DNA of 64,000 nt from CALIBK01 sp037444165 (GTDB lineage: Bacteria; Desulfobacterota; BSN033; UBA1163), in NCBI GenBank assembly GCA_037444165.1, contig JBBIMX010000005.1:1-64000 (forward strand), read 5' to 3'. Below the pieces are notes generated by a model. The model saw only the letters and a list, made by a program, of their open reading frames with translations, was not told where the DNA came from and did no database searches. Position 1 is the stretch's first letter. Each line of letters begins with the position of its first letter. A program made the position numbers and the translations under genes. Positions 24,628-33,547 of this stretch are shown one piece after another.

Positions 24628-25668
24628 TCAATCCTTCCCAATCCATCTCACCAGATGCTCAGGTTTGGTAAAAACAAGGTCAGCTCCTGCTTGGAGAAGC
24701 GATTCTTTGGATAACCTTTTTTTAGACCATGAGGCTATAAACCCAATGGCCCACATTCTGACCTTTTTTTTGGCCCTTTGAGCGGCCATCATGTCATCCA
24801 CCGAATCGCCCACATAGGCACATCTCGGAGAGGAAAGGCCACTCTCTTCAATCACTCGAAAGAGGGAGTAAGGATGGGGTTTTGAAAGGGATTTTCTTCT
24901 TCTGGTCAAAAGATAGGACCTCTCCTCTTCTTTTCTACACTCATCCAGCGTCACCACAGAGTAGAAATAGGGATCGATTTGAAATCTTTTTAAGGCAAGC
25001 TCTGCCTCCAGCCTGGGTCTTCCACTGGCAATTCCCATCCTCATCTTTCGATGAAGGGATGAGAGAATCCTTCTCGGGAAAAGAAGTCTCTCCTTCAAGT
25101 AGAGTCCTTTCCCATGGTAAAATAGATTAGGAAGGTGGTAATAAGAAGCAAACTTTTCTCCAAGATAAACCTCCTGAAAGATTCTTTTTACGAGGTTCTG
25201 CTGATTCAGGTCTCCCTGATGATAGACCCATCCTTCCCAGGAATTCTTTAAAGCCAGACGGACCCCTTTTAACCCACCCTGGTAGAATTTTACTTTTTTT
25301 AAAAATGTATCGAAGTCTCTTTTAAAATGGAGTCTATTTTTATCCTTGGGAAACCTTCCCGATTTCTCTCGAAGAGAAGAAATGGCTTCTTGAATGTGAA
25401 GGAATCGCTCCCTTGTTTTACAAGGGGGAAGCCCAGAAAGAGAGACGAGGTAAAGAAGGATCCCTGAAGTCAAATCCCAGTCGTTATTGAAACCACCTGC
25501 CATTTTAAAAAGGGAGACCTCTTCCTCGGTGACCCACTTTTCTCCATTTTCAAATCCTAAGACCGATTTGAGATAGAGCCCGGTCGTCTTCCGGATGGTT
25601 TGACGATAAGATCTTGAGACATCGATCAGAACCCCATCCATATCAAAAATTAAAAGGTCTACTTTCAT
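24628..25668 (-). CDS. HAD-superfamily hydrolase, subfamily IA (large)
   Basis: Probable cytoplasmic phosphatase of unknown substrate. The 346-residue product has the four HAD motifs: I DMDGVLIDVS (nucleophile Asp near residue 9), II in GIASGRPRLE near residue 218, III Lys in SKPHPYS near residue 265, and IV YVGDSVDDMMAA near residue 285. A large insert between motifs I and II (about 190 residues, with KMAGGFNNDWDLTSGILLYL) is an extended cap. The GGFNNDWDLT segment is typical of a HAD subgroup reported near sugar-phosphate or histidinol-phosphate-type enzymes. It begins 10 bp after the stop of the transketolase-like gene and is its operon partner. Confidence 0.82.
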   Translation of the reverse strand: MKVDLLIFDMDGVLIDVSRSYRQTIRKTTGLYLKSVLGFENGEKWVTEEEVSLFKMAGGFNNDWDLTSGILLYLVSLSGLPPCKTRERFLHIQEAISSLREKSGRFPKDKNRLHFKRDFDTFLKKVKFYQGGLKGVRLALKNSWEGWVYHQGDLNQQNLVKRIFQEVYLGEKFASYYHLPNLFYHGKGLYLKERLLFPRRILSSLHRKMRMGIASGRPRLEAELALKRFQIDPYFYSVVTLDECRKEEERSYLLTRRRKSLSKPHPYSLFRVIEESGLSSPRCAYVGDSVDDMMAAQRAKKKVRMWAIGFIASWSKKRLSKESLLQAGADLVFTKPEHLVRWIGKD

Positions 25669-25678
25669 AGGATCGATT

Positions 25679-27610
25679 TCAAATTCTCCTTACCTCATAA
25701 AGGACCGTTTGAATCAGACTCTCCACATCCAATCCCTGCATTCGGTAAAGATCGTCCGGTTTCCCAGAAGCCCCATAGGAGGTAATTCCCATCTTACGGA
25801 AACGAATGGAAAGACCCTCTTCAGCAATCACACTTCCAATGAGGCTTCCGAGACCAGTCTCCACATGGTGATCCTCGTAGGTGACCACCACCCCTGTTCG
25901 GCAGGCATGAAGGATGGCTTCTCGATCTAAATCGCTCAGGCAGGAGAGGTGGAGGACCTGGACTTCTACTCCTTCTTCCTTCAGTTTTTCCCAGGCTTGA
26001 ATGGCTCGATGAAGCATTCCACCCGTGGTAAGGATGGCTCCATCATGGCCTCGACGAATCAGGTCTGCCTTTCCATATCGAAACTCATAAGGCGGTCCGA
26101 AGTAGGGCGTTCCCTCTTCAGAAAGGATGATGGGGGTTGGGGAACGACCCATCGCCACCAAAAAGTTCCCGGGTGTCTTTGCGACATATCGAATCACCCG
26201 GTCCGTTTGATTCGGATCGGCTGGAAGAATAATCTTGTAGCCGAAGAGATTTCGCATCACCCCTATATAATCGATACACTGATGGGTATTCCCATCCTCA
26301 CCCACATCCAGCCCATTATGGGTGCAGATGAGTTTAAGATTGGTTCCGTTGATATCATTGAGCCGATGTTGATTGTAGGTCTCATCCACTCCAAAGACCC
26401 CAAAGTCAGCAAAGAAGGAGATGAAATTGACGGTCGAGATAGCTCCAGCGATCGTTGCCGTATTATGTTCCTGAATTCCCCCTTGGAAAAAGTGTGTCGG
26501 GAACTGTTTCGAAAAGGCATTAGTCTTTGTGGAGGGGGCCAGATCACAGTCAAAAACAACCAGTGGAAGAGAACCATCTTTCCGGAGATTGACCGAGCCC
26601 AGATCCACCAGGGCATTCCCAAAGGCGGATCGATTATCCAATTTTTGGTCTTTCCCATAGGTTCTGGGTGTTCCTGTCTCAATGGATGGAATTTCTATCG
26701 GATATTTTTGAGGGGGCCAAAAGAACTCCCCTTTTTCACGCCTCTGACGATAATAGGAGAGATCGTCCTCCAACCCCAATTCCTTCATTGCCCTTTGAAA
26801 CTCTTCATAGGTCAAGGCCCTTCCATGATACTCCTCCTTTCCTTCCATAAAGGAGACCCCTTTCCCCATGGTCGTCCGTGCGAGGATCATGACAGGGCGA
26901 GGGGAAAGAGTGGCTTTTCGGAGGGCCTCGTAGATTTCCTGAAATTGATGGCCATCGATTTCGATGACTTCCCATCCATCGGATTCATAATTCTTTGCAA
27001 TGTTCTGGGGCATGATCTCACAGGTGACCCCACTGATCTGTCGGCAGTTGTAATCGATGATCACGGTGAGATTATGGAGACCATATTTCACAGCAAACCT
27101 TCGGGCCTCAGAGATCTGTCCTTTTTGTTGCTCTCCACATCCCATCGTCACAAAGACGTGAAACCCTCTCCCCAATAGCTTTGAAGCAAGGGCGAACCCA
27201 CACCCTGCAGAGAGTCCCTGCCCCAGATTCCCGGTATTCCACTCGATTCCAGGAACCCCTTTCTCCACATGTCCTTCAAAGGCAGAGCCTGCCTTTCTAA
27301 AATTGACAAGGGCGGCTTCAATAGGAAAAAATCCGATCCTCCCCAGCGCCGCATAGGCCCCTGGAGAGGTGTGTCCGTGACTGATGATGATCCTATCCCG
27401 ATCCGGGTGATAGGGAGATTGGGGATCTACAGCTGCGTAGGAGTAAAGGACCAAATAAAAATCGATAGAGGACATCGAGCCTCCTGGGTGGCCAGAACCG
27501 GCCAGGGTCGTCATTTTCAAGATATCGCCCCTGGCTAGACGCGAAAGTTCAGTTAATCTCTTGATAGAAGGGTCATCCAACTTTTCAGCCTGAAATCTTT
27601 TCCCAATCAT
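25679..27610 (-). CDS. Transketolase-family enzyme with altered thiamine-diphosphate motif
   Basis: Transketolases move two-carbon units between sugar phosphates using thiamine diphosphate (ThDP). ATG 27610 is chosen because AGGAGGG lies 5 bases upstream; ATG 27631 is the alternative. The 643-residue product has the whole fold: SGHPGGSMSSIDF near residue 40, the ThDP domain, the pyrimidine domain with catalytic Glu in GGIQEHNTATIAGA, GEDGNTHQ, and a C-terminal domain. The ThDP/Mg motif normally reads GDGE...N. Here it is MGCGEQQ...DYN, with Cys158 in place of the Mg-binding Asp and Asn188 intact 30 residues on. It may be inactive, specialised, or bind metal differently. It is divergent from the HAD gene at 27772. 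Confidence 0.85.
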   Translation of the reverse strand: MIGKRFQAEKLDDPSIKRLTELSRLARGDILKMTTLAGSGHPGGSMSSIDFYLVLYSYAAVDPQSPYHPDRDRIIISHGHTSPGAYAALGRIGFFPIEAALVNFRKAGSAFEGHVEKGVPGIEWNTGNLGQGLSAGCGFALASKLLGRGFHVFVTMGCGEQQKGQISEARRFAVKYGLHNLTVIIDYNCRQISGVTCEIMPQNIAKNYESDGWEVIEIDGHQFQEIYEALRKATLSPRPVMILARTTMGKGVSFMEGKEEYHGRALTYEEFQRAMKELGLEDDLSYYRQRREKGEFFWPPQKYPIEIPSIETGTPRTYGKDQKLDNRSAFGNALVDLGSVNLRKDGSLPLVVFDCDLAPSTKTNAFSKQFPTHFFQGGIQEHNTATIAGAISTVNFISFFADFGVFGVDETYNQHRLNDINGTNLKLICTHNGLDVGEDGNTHQCIDYIGVMRNLFGYKIILPADPNQTDRVIRYVAKTPGNFLVAMGRSPTPIILSEEGTPYFGPPYEFRYGKADLIRRGHDGAILTTGGMLHRAIQAWEKLKEEGVEVQVLHLSCLSDLDREAILHACRTGVVVTYEDHHVETGLGSLIGSVIAEEGLSIRFRKMGITSYGASGKPDDLYRMQGLDVESLIQTVLYEVRRI

Positions 27611-27771
27611 CTTTCCCTCCTCGAATGGCATAGAACATAGAAATGAAAGAGAGATTAGAGATCCATGATGAGTGATTGAAAGATACTCTTAACATATCGA
27701 TCATCTTTTTAAAAGAGGATATTGACGAAGGCCCTCATCGGTGTGATATGTTTTTAAAGGAGTCATTTGGA

Positions 27772-28542
27772 ATGAAAGGCATGGAATATCAGGGGCAAAG
27801 GATTCCCTGTGACCTCGTTATCTTAGATAAGGATGGGACCCTCATTGATTTTACCGCCACCTGGGTTCCTCTCATACGAAAAAGGGTAGCCTTTGTTTTA
27901 AAAAGATTAGGAAGAAATGGGGAGTTAGAACAATTTTTACTGAAGGCCTGGGGGATTGATCCCATCTCTAAACGTGTGGACCCCAGAGGCCCTTGTCCGG
28001 TTTCACCCCGGTCTGATGAGATTGTTATCGGCACGATGGCTCTCTACCAGCGAGGATACCCATGGGATGAAGCAAAACTCCTCGTCTCGCAGGCCTTTGA
28101 TGAAGCCGATGCAGACGAGGATTGGCGGAAGAAAGTGGTTCCAATCGATGGGATCCAAACCTTTCTTTTAAATTTGAAGAAGAACGGATTTTTGACGGCA
28201 TTGGCCACCTCTGATGAGCGAAGGGATACAGAGGCCATTCTTCAGCATCTCAGGTTAGAAGATCTGTTTGATATGGTTCTCTGTTCAGGAGAGGTGAGTT
28301 CCCCAAAACCTCATCCTGAAACCATTCATCACATCTGTCAAAAACTTTCCGTTTCTCCTTCGAGGGCCATTATGATCGGGGACTCCGTGACGGACATGGT
28401 GATGGGAAAGCAAGCGGGAGTAGCCTTATCCATCGGAGTCCTTGAAGGTGGGGTCACCCCAAAAGAGGAGTTAGAGAAGGTCGCAGACCTTGTGGTGTAT
28501 TCTATTCGTGAGTTGAAGTTTGACCGCTGGAATGAGCAGTGA
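27772..28542 (+). CDS. HAD-superfamily hydrolase, phosphoglycolate-phosphatase-like
   Basis: Predicted cytoplasmic phosphatase. ATG 27772 is chosen because AAAGGAG lies 9 bases upstream; the open frame reaches 27676 but has no ribosome-binding site there. The 256-residue product has motif I VILDKDGTLIDFT near residue 20, motif II ALATSDERRDT near residue 142, motif III with the Lys in SSPKPHPETIHH near residue 183, and motif IV MIGDSVTDMVMGKQAG near residue 205. The helical cap is of the PGP type. The phosphonatase (PhnX) signature DWAGT and its Schiff-base Lys region are not seen, so a phosphate ester is the more likely substrate. It lies between the transketolase-like gene and the importer. 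Confidence 0.82.
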   Translation: MKGMEYQGQRIPCDLVILDKDGTLIDFTATWVPLIRKRVAFVLKRLGRNGELEQFLLKAWGIDPISKRVDPRGPCPVSPRSDEIVIGTMALYQRGYPWDEAKLLVSQAFDEADADEDWRKKVVPIDGIQTFLLNLKKNGFLTALATSDERRDTEAILQHLRLEDLFDMVLCSGEVSSPKPHPETIHHICQKLSVSPSRAIMIGDSVTDMVMGKQAGVALSIGVLEGGVTPKEELEKVADLVVYSIRELKFDRWNEQ

Positions 28543-28548
28543 GAGAAG

Positions 28549-28577
28549 TTGACAAAAAAGAGAGACTTAGATATAAA
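28549..28577 (+). promoter_or_regulatory. Strong promoter of the importer binding-protein gene
   Basis: Perfect -35 TTGACA (28549-28554), 17-bp spacer, -10 TATAAA (28572-28577). The predicted leader is about 110 bases, purine-rich, with no strong structure. Unlike the three other promoters of the region, no GTnTAnAC-type operator follows, so the binding protein may be expressed constitutively. Confidence 0.8.
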
Positions 28578-28694
28578 GACCTTGTCATTGTCAGGGAGGG
28601 ATCAAAACAAAAAGAAAGGAGGTGGAGGGAGAAGGACAAGGAGAAAAAAGAGTGGAAAGAATCGTAAAATTAAATTCAAAAGGAGGTTAAAGGG

Positions 28695-29705
28695 ATGAAG
28701 AGAAAATGGATGGTTTGCCTGATCAGTGTCATAATGGTATTTTTTATTGGTAGGATCGGGTTGGCTAAGGAGAAAGTCACAGTCTATACCTCTCTCGAGA
28801 CCGATGAGATCGTGAAATATTTGGAGGTGGCGCGGAAGGATTTGCCCGATCTTGAGATTGATATTATTCGACTCTCCACAGGGGAGTTGGGAGCCAGGAT
28901 GTTGGCTGAAAAGGATAATCCTCAGGCTGATTGTATCTGGGGATGGGCGGTCACGAATATGGAACAGTTCATTCCCTTAAAGATGCTGGAGCCCTATAAG
29001 CCTAAAGGGGTTGAGAAATTGGAGAAGCGATTCGTCCATCCTGAATACTACTATGTCGGGATCGACATGTATATTGCGGCCTTCTGTGTGAATACCAAGG
29101 TGATGAAAGAGAAAGACCTCCCTATGCCTAAAGGGTGGAATGATTTACTCCATCCAAAATTTAAGGGGTTAATCGCGATGCCTAACCCTGTGGCCTCTGG
29201 AACCGGGTTTTTACAAATTTCGAGTATCCTTCAGATGTATGGGGCTAAAGAGGGAAAAGAGGACGGTTGGGAGTTCCTGAAGAAGTTAGACAAAAATATT
29301 GGTCAATATATTAAGAGCGGTTCGAGACCTGCCAAAATGACGGCCCAGGGAGAGTTTGCTGTGGGATGTTCTTTCGATTTTGTAGTGGCCGAGCAGAAAA
29401 AATTGGGATTTCCTGTCGAGTTTGTCTTTCCCATCGAAGGGGCAGGTTATGAGGTGGAGGCCAATGCCTTAATGAAGGGAGCAAAAAATCCACGAGCGGC
29501 CAAGAAGTTCCTGGATTGGGCCATCAGTGAGAATGCCATGAAGGAGTATGCCAAGTTTAAATATGGGGTGACTCTCCCAGGTATCCCCACCCGGCCTGAC
29601 CTCCCGAAACTTTCTGAAATTAAACTCTATCCTATGGATTTTGCTTGGCAGGCGAAGAATCGTGATGCCATTCTTAAGAAATGGGAGAGCCTCTTCCTAA
29701 GATGA
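28695..29705 (+). CDS. ABC importer substrate-binding protein, 2-aminoethylphosphonate/Fe-type family
   Basis: Periplasmic ligand-capture protein of an ABC importer. The 336-residue product has a signal peptide (MKRKWMVCLISVIMVFFIG, cleavage near GLA-KEK). It is a type-2 binding protein of the AfuA/FbpA/PhnS group: VTVYTSLETDEIVKYL at the mature start, STGELGARMLAEKDNPQADCIWGW near residue 70, and WNDLLHPKFKG near residue 147. The LAEKDNPQAD...WG pattern is what is usually annotated as putative 2-aminoethylphosphonate binding. The iron-binding Tyr-Tyr pair of FbpA is not evident, and AfuA homologues are known to bind sugar phosphates, so the ligand is open. It ends at its own terminator. Confidence 0.86.
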   Translation: MKRKWMVCLISVIMVFFIGRIGLAKEKVTVYTSLETDEIVKYLEVARKDLPDLEIDIIRLSTGELGARMLAEKDNPQADCIWGWAVTNMEQFIPLKMLEPYKPKGVEKLEKRFVHPEYYYVGIDMYIAAFCVNTKVMKEKDLPMPKGWNDLLHPKFKGLIAMPNPVASGTGFLQISSILQMYGAKEGKEDGWEFLKKLDKNIGQYIKSGSRPAKMTAQGEFAVGCSFDFVVAEQKKLGFPVEFVFPIEGAGYEVEANALMKGAKNPRAAKKFLDWAISENAMKEYAKFKYGVTLPGIPTRPDLPKLSEIKLYPMDFAWQAKNRDAILKKWESLFLR

Positions 29706-29721
29706 TCAGAAAAGGATTTCT

Positions 29722-29760
29722 AAAGGGCATCCCGAATCGAAGGGGGATGCCCTTTTTTAT
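29722..29760 (+). terminator. Rho-independent terminator after the binding-protein gene
   Basis: A perfect 12-bp stem (29722-29733 with 29744-29755) around a 10-base loop runs into six Ts. The -35 of the next promoter begins at its last base, so the importer is split into separately controlled transcripts. Confidence 0.92.
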
Positions 29761-29809
29761 TGACAATCCTTTCAAATTCGATTAAATGCTATTTAGACAG
29801 CTAAACAGC
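29760..29809 (+). promoter_or_regulatory. ATPase-permease-gntR promoter with HutC-type operator (site B)
   Basis: -35 TTGACA (29760-29765), 17-bp spacer, -10 TAAATG (29783-29788; TTAAAT with 16 bp is equivalent). The operator at 29787-29809 reads TGCTATTTAGACAGCTAA then ACAGC. One half of the GTnTAnAC core is exact (TAGAC) and the other is AT instead of GT. It matches site A in the CAGCTAA block and the terminal AGC. Confidence 0.8.
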
Positions 29810-29862
29810 CTTAACTTTACCCTCGATGGGGAGAAGGAGAGACTCCTATAAGGAATAAAAAG

Positions 29863-30948
29863 ATGGGAAGAAATCTTCAATTAGAGAATCTGACCAAACG
29901 ATTCGGGAATTTGACCGCAGTGGACCATGTCAATCTGGAGATTGAAGAGGGCGAATTTATCTGCTTTTTAGGTCCAAGCGGCTGTGGGAAGACCACCGTT
30001 TTACGAATGATCACGGGGTTTGAGACCGTAACCGAAGGAAAGATCATCTTTGATGGAAAGGTGATCAATGACCTCATCCCCCAGAAGAGAGAATTTGGGA
30101 TTGTTTTTCAATCCTATGCCCTTTTCCCGAATATGACCGTGGAGGAGAATATCGCCTTTGGTCTTAAAGTGAGAAAGAGGCCGAAGAAGGAGATTGAAGA
30201 GAGGGTCGATCAGATGCTGGATCTGGTAGGACTTCGGGAATGGAGAAAACTCTATCCGGCTCAACTCAGCGGGGGGCAGCAACAGAGGGTCGCATTGGTT
30301 CGAGCACTTGCCCCTGACCCTCAGGTTCTTCTTTTGGATGAGCCCCTCAGTGCCCTGGATGCAAAGATTCGGGTTCGCCTCAGAGCTGAGATCAAGAGGC
30401 TCCAGCAAGAATTGAAAAAGACCATGATCTATGTGACCCATGACCAGGAAGAGGCCCTCTCCATTGCTGACCGGGTGGTCGTCATGGAGGCAGGCCAGTT
30501 TCGGCAGGTAGGAAGACCCGTAGAGATTTATCAATCTCCCAACTCCAGCTTCGTGGCCGATTTTGTGGGAACGTCCAATTTCTTCCGAGGGGTTCGGAAT
30601 GGAGATCGGGTTCAAACAGAAAGAAGGGATTTTAGAATCGCCCGATTCGAATCCCTCACTGAAAGGGAGATCTTTCTGGCTATCCGACCCGAAAAGATAG
30701 AGGTGTTTAAATTAGGAGAATTCCCGGAGGGGGTGGAGAAGTCGAACCTCGCCAGAGGACGAATCGATGTGATCACCTTCTTAGGAGCGGCGGTACGACT
30801 CACGATTAACTTAGAAGGAGAGGAAGTGATCTCCGATATCATTGAAAAGGAGTTTTCCCGAAAAGAGTTTAAGCAGGGGGAAGAAGTCCATCTCTATTTT
30901 CCTCCAGAGGCCTTTATGGTCTTTTCCGCAAAAGAGGGATCTCGGTGA
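29863..30948 (+). CDS. ABC importer ATP-binding protein (2-aminoethylphosphonate/Fe-type)
   Basis: Cytoplasmic ATPase that powers the importer. The 361-residue product has Walker A GPSGCGKT at residues 37-44, a Q-loop in GIVFQSYALFPNMTVEENI, the signature LSGGQQQRVALVRAL near residue 135, Walker B VLLLDEPLSALD near residue 155, and the switch His in MIYVTHDQEEAL near residue 190. A C-terminal TOBE-type beta domain (about 240-360) follows, as in FbpC, PotA and PhnT. It begins 54 bp after operator B and overlaps the permease gene by 4 bp (GTGA). It is the first gene of the ATPase-permease-gntR transcript. Confidence 0.95.
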   Translation: MGRNLQLENLTKRFGNLTAVDHVNLEIEEGEFICFLGPSGCGKTTVLRMITGFETVTEGKIIFDGKVINDLIPQKREFGIVFQSYALFPNMTVEENIAFGLKVRKRPKKEIEERVDQMLDLVGLREWRKLYPAQLSGGQQQRVALVRALAPDPQVLLLDEPLSALDAKIRVRLRAEIKRLQQELKKTMIYVTHDQEEALSIADRVVVMEAGQFRQVGRPVEIYQSPNSSFVADFVGTSNFFRGVRNGDRVQTERRDFRIARFESLTEREIFLAIRPEKIEVFKLGEFPEGVEKSNLARGRIDVITFLGAAVRLTINLEGEEVISDIIEKEFSRKEFKQGEEVHLYFPPEAFMVFSAKEGSR

Positions 30949-32693
30949 GATCAAAGAAAGAGGTTCAGGGACTTACGATTTCGGCTCCTGTGAGCCGTGA
31001 CCGATGGCTGGTCGGAGTGACGATGGGGATCCTTCTGGCCATTCTCGCCTTTTTCATGCTCTACCCGGTCTATGATATTTGTAAACTGAGTTTCCTCAAA
31101 GAGGGGATGTTCACCCTCAAGAACTATCAGTCCTATTTTTCGAACCCGAGGATGTTTCGGTCCCTGACCAACAGTCTCTATGTCTCTTTCGTGACCACGG
31201 TGATCACCACCTTTTTTTCCTTCTTCTTCGCCTATGGATTGACCCGAACGACGATTCCAGGCAAGAATATTTTCTACACCATTTCTACCTTCCCCCTCAT
31301 TGCCCCTTCGATCATTCAAGGTCTGGCCCTCATCCTGCTCTTTGGAAGAAACGGATTGATTACCCGCCATCTTCTTAACACGGACTGGAATATTTATGGA
31401 GCAACGGGGATCATTGTGGCTGAATGCCTCTACTGTTTTCCCAATGCCCTCTTTATCCTCTACACGACCCTTTCGGCGGTGGACACTCGGCTCGATGAGG
31501 CAGCCCAGAGCCTCGGTGCCTCGGCTTTAAAGACCTTTTTCAAAGTGACCCTTCCTTCCGCGAAATATGGAATTGCCAGTGCCGCCGCGCTGGTATTTAA
31601 TTTGACCATCACGGATTTTGGCGTTCCTGTGGTCATTGGAGGAAACTACAGTGTCCTTGCCACAGAGATCTACCAGCAAGTCATCGGAATGCAACGATTC
31701 GATTTAGGGGCGACCATCAGTGTCATTCTCCTGATTCCTTCCGTCGGGGCTTTTTTGCTCAACTATTATCTCACGAAAAGGAGTTATGCCTTGATCAGTG
31801 GGCAGGCCCGCCCGTTCCTTCAGCCTTCCAGACCCTTTAAAAAATGGGCCTTCACGATCTACTGCTGGATTCCGAGCGCCTTCATTCTTATTGTATTTAT
31901 CACTGTCTTTGCGGGTTCCTTGGTGAAGACCTGGCCCTATGATTTTACCCTGACTCTCCAACATTTCGATTTCCCATCCCTGGGAGGAAATGCCCCTCTC
32001 TGGACCAAATTCTGGGCCTCCGTTCTGGATGGGGAGTGGAAGTCCCTGATCGCTTATAAATATGCTCCTATTTGGAATAGCCTTTGGGTCTCGGTGTTGG
32101 TCGCTTTAGGAGGGGCCTCATTGACCCTTCTGGCCGGTTATGTCGTCGAAAAGAAGAGACCCAGAGGGGTAGGAATCCTTTATACGCTCAGCGTATTGCC
32201 TGCCGCCATTCCTGGAACGGTAATGGGATTGGGCTATATTCTGGCCTTCAACAAACCCTATTTCTTTATCTATGGAACCTTCTGGATTATCATCATCAAT
32301 ATTATCATCTGTAATTTCACCTTGGGGACCCTCTCCAGCATTGCCAATCTGAAACAGATCGATCGGTCCATTGAAGAGGCCGCCATCAGTTTAGGGGCTG
32401 ATCCCATTAAGACCTTCACTCAAGTCGTCTTTCCTCTTACGAAGACGGCCTTCTTTTCCAATATCACGTTCTTCTTTATGAGGGCGATGACGACCATCAG
32501 CGCGGTGATCTTCTTGGTTTCGGCTAAGGTGAAGCTGGCAGCGATTGAGATCATCTTTCTGGATATCGATGGCCGAACGGCCAGTGCCAATGCCATGTGC
32601 ACCATCATCATCCTTCTCGTCGTCGCTATGCTCGTAGCCATGAGATTGATCACCGGGAAATCAGGGCTAAAGGGAATGAGCGCGACAGCCTGA
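30945..32693 (+). CDS. ABC importer permease, fused double-domain (2-aminoethylphosphonate/Fe-type)
   Basis: The inner-membrane channel of the importer. The 582-residue product contains two permease domains in one chain, about 12 membrane segments in total. Each half has its EAA coupling loop: DEAAQSLGASALKTFFKVTLP near residue 185 and EEAAISLGADPIKTFTQVVFP near residue 475. This fused layout is shared by FbpB/AfuB-type iron or sugar-phosphate permeases and by the PhnU-like proteins annotated for 2-aminoethylphosphonate. The GTG start overlaps the ATPase stop. gntR starts 11 bp downstream behind AAAGGAGG. Confidence 0.94.
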   Translation: MRSKKEVQGLTISAPVSRDRWLVGVTMGILLAILAFFMLYPVYDICKLSFLKEGMFTLKNYQSYFSNPRMFRSLTNSLYVSFVTTVITTFFSFFFAYGLTRTTIPGKNIFYTISTFPLIAPSIIQGLALILLFGRNGLITRHLLNTDWNIYGATGIIVAECLYCFPNALFILYTTLSAVDTRLDEAAQSLGASALKTFFKVTLPSAKYGIASAAALVFNLTITDFGVPVVIGGNYSVLATEIYQQVIGMQRFDLGATISVILLIPSVGAFLLNYYLTKRSYALISGQARPFLQPSRPFKKWAFTIYCWIPSAFILIVFITVFAGSLVKTWPYDFTLTLQHFDFPSLGGNAPLWTKFWASVLDGEWKSLIAYKYAPIWNSLWVSVLVALGGASLTLLAGYVVEKKRPRGVGILYTLSVLPAAIPGTVMGLGYILAFNKPYFFIYGTFWIIIINIIICNFTLGTLSSIANLKQIDRSIEEAAISLGADPIKTFTQVVFPLTKTAFFSNITFFFMRAMTTISAVIFLVSAKVKLAAIEIIFLDIDGRTASANAMCTIIILLVVAMLVAMRLITGKSGLKGMSATA

Positions 32694-32704
32694 AAGGAGG
32701 GATC

Positions 32705-33475
32705 ATGCCCGAAACCTTTCCTTTGGAAAAAGGGGTTCCAAAATATATTCAGATCAGTCAATGGCTTCAGGAGATGATTCAAAAGGGGCGGTATCGTATT
32801 CATGACAAGCTCCCCTCTGAATCGAAACTGGCTGAGTTGTTCCAGGTCAATCGCAATACGGTTCGTCAGGCCATTTCGGACCTGGTAGGGAAGGGATTGA
32901 TCCAGAAGAAGAACGGAGTCGGATCCTTTGTTATCGCTCAATCTCAACGGCCGGTGAAATATACCCTTCAGCATATCTCCAGCTTCACGGACGATATGAT
33001 CCGGATGGGTTTGAAGCCCCAAACCAAATTGATAGGAAAGTTGGTTCTGAAAGCCCCTCTTGAAGTGGCTGAAAAGTTGATGTTGGGCCGGGATAAGAAG
33101 GTCATCTTGACCGAGAGGCTTCGTTTGGGGGATGGAGTTCCCTTGGTTCTCGAGAGAAGCTATCTCCCCTACGAGGAGTTTAAAGAGATTCTCAAGATGC
33201 GACTCACGGGTTCCCTCTATCATCTCCTGACCAAAAAATTTAAGGTAGAACTCCATCGATCCATCCAGACCTTTCGTGCCGTTTCGCTTTCAGAAGAGGA
33301 TGCGAAGGCTTTAGAGGTCCCTCCTCACTCTCCTGCGATCTTTCTCGAGAGTGTCATCTACGATTCAAAGAATATTCCGGTAGAGGTCCTCCACGCGATT
33401 CATCGAGGAGATAAATATGTCTTTGAGGTCGAATCCGGCCGGTATCGATATGATCTCAAAGAATCGATTCAATGA
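32705..33475 (+). CDS. GntR-family (HutC subfamily) transcriptional regulator
   Basis: DNA-binding regulator with a small-molecule sensor domain. The 256-residue product has an N-terminal winged helix (about 8-75; YIQISQWLQEMIQKGRY, then LPSESKLAELFQVNRNTVRQAISDL, then GLIQKKNGVGSFV). A UTRA ligand domain follows (about 95-240; LTERLRLGDGVPLVLERSYLP near 140, AIFLESVIYDSKNIPVEVLHAIHRGDKYVFEV near 215). The UTRA domain places it in the HutC subfamily, whose operators centre on GTnTAnAC. The three sites A, B and C in this window fit that core, and B lies in front of its own operon, so autoregulation is likely. Whether it represses, and the effector, are not known. Confidence 0.94.
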   Translation: MPETFPLEKGVPKYIQISQWLQEMIQKGRYRIHDKLPSESKLAELFQVNRNTVRQAISDLVGKGLIQKKNGVGSFVIAQSQRPVKYTLQHISSFTDDMIRMGLKPQTKLIGKLVLKAPLEVAEKLMLGRDKKVILTERLRLGDGVPLVLERSYLPYEEFKEILKMRLTGSLYHLLTKKFKVELHRSIQTFRAVSLSEEDAKALEVPPHSPAIFLESVIYDSKNIPVEVLHAIHRGDKYVFEVESGRYRYDLKESIQ

Positions 33476-33547
33476 ACTCTGACCATTGAATGAATAATAT
33501 TTTTGGATCCATTGTTTCAGAAGAATTGGAGTGGGATTCCAGTCGAA

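Noticed and set aside
25949..27178. Long plus-strand open frame (409 codons) opposite the transketolase-like gene
   Set aside because: It mirrors the codon pattern of a strongly conserved enzyme on the other strand, and its translation is rich in Gly/Ser/His/Ile without domain features.
27772..28542. Phosphonoacetaldehyde hydrolase (PhnX) identity for the HAD protein
   Set aside because: Motif I is DKDGT rather than the PhnX-type DWAGT, and the Schiff-base Lys region of PhnX is not visible, so only a general HAD phosphatase call is supported.
28572..28600. A fourth HutC-type operator after the binding-protein promoter (CCTTGTCATTGTCAGG)
   Set aside because: It lacks the GTnTAnAC core and the CAGCTAA block; similarity is limited to a few bases.
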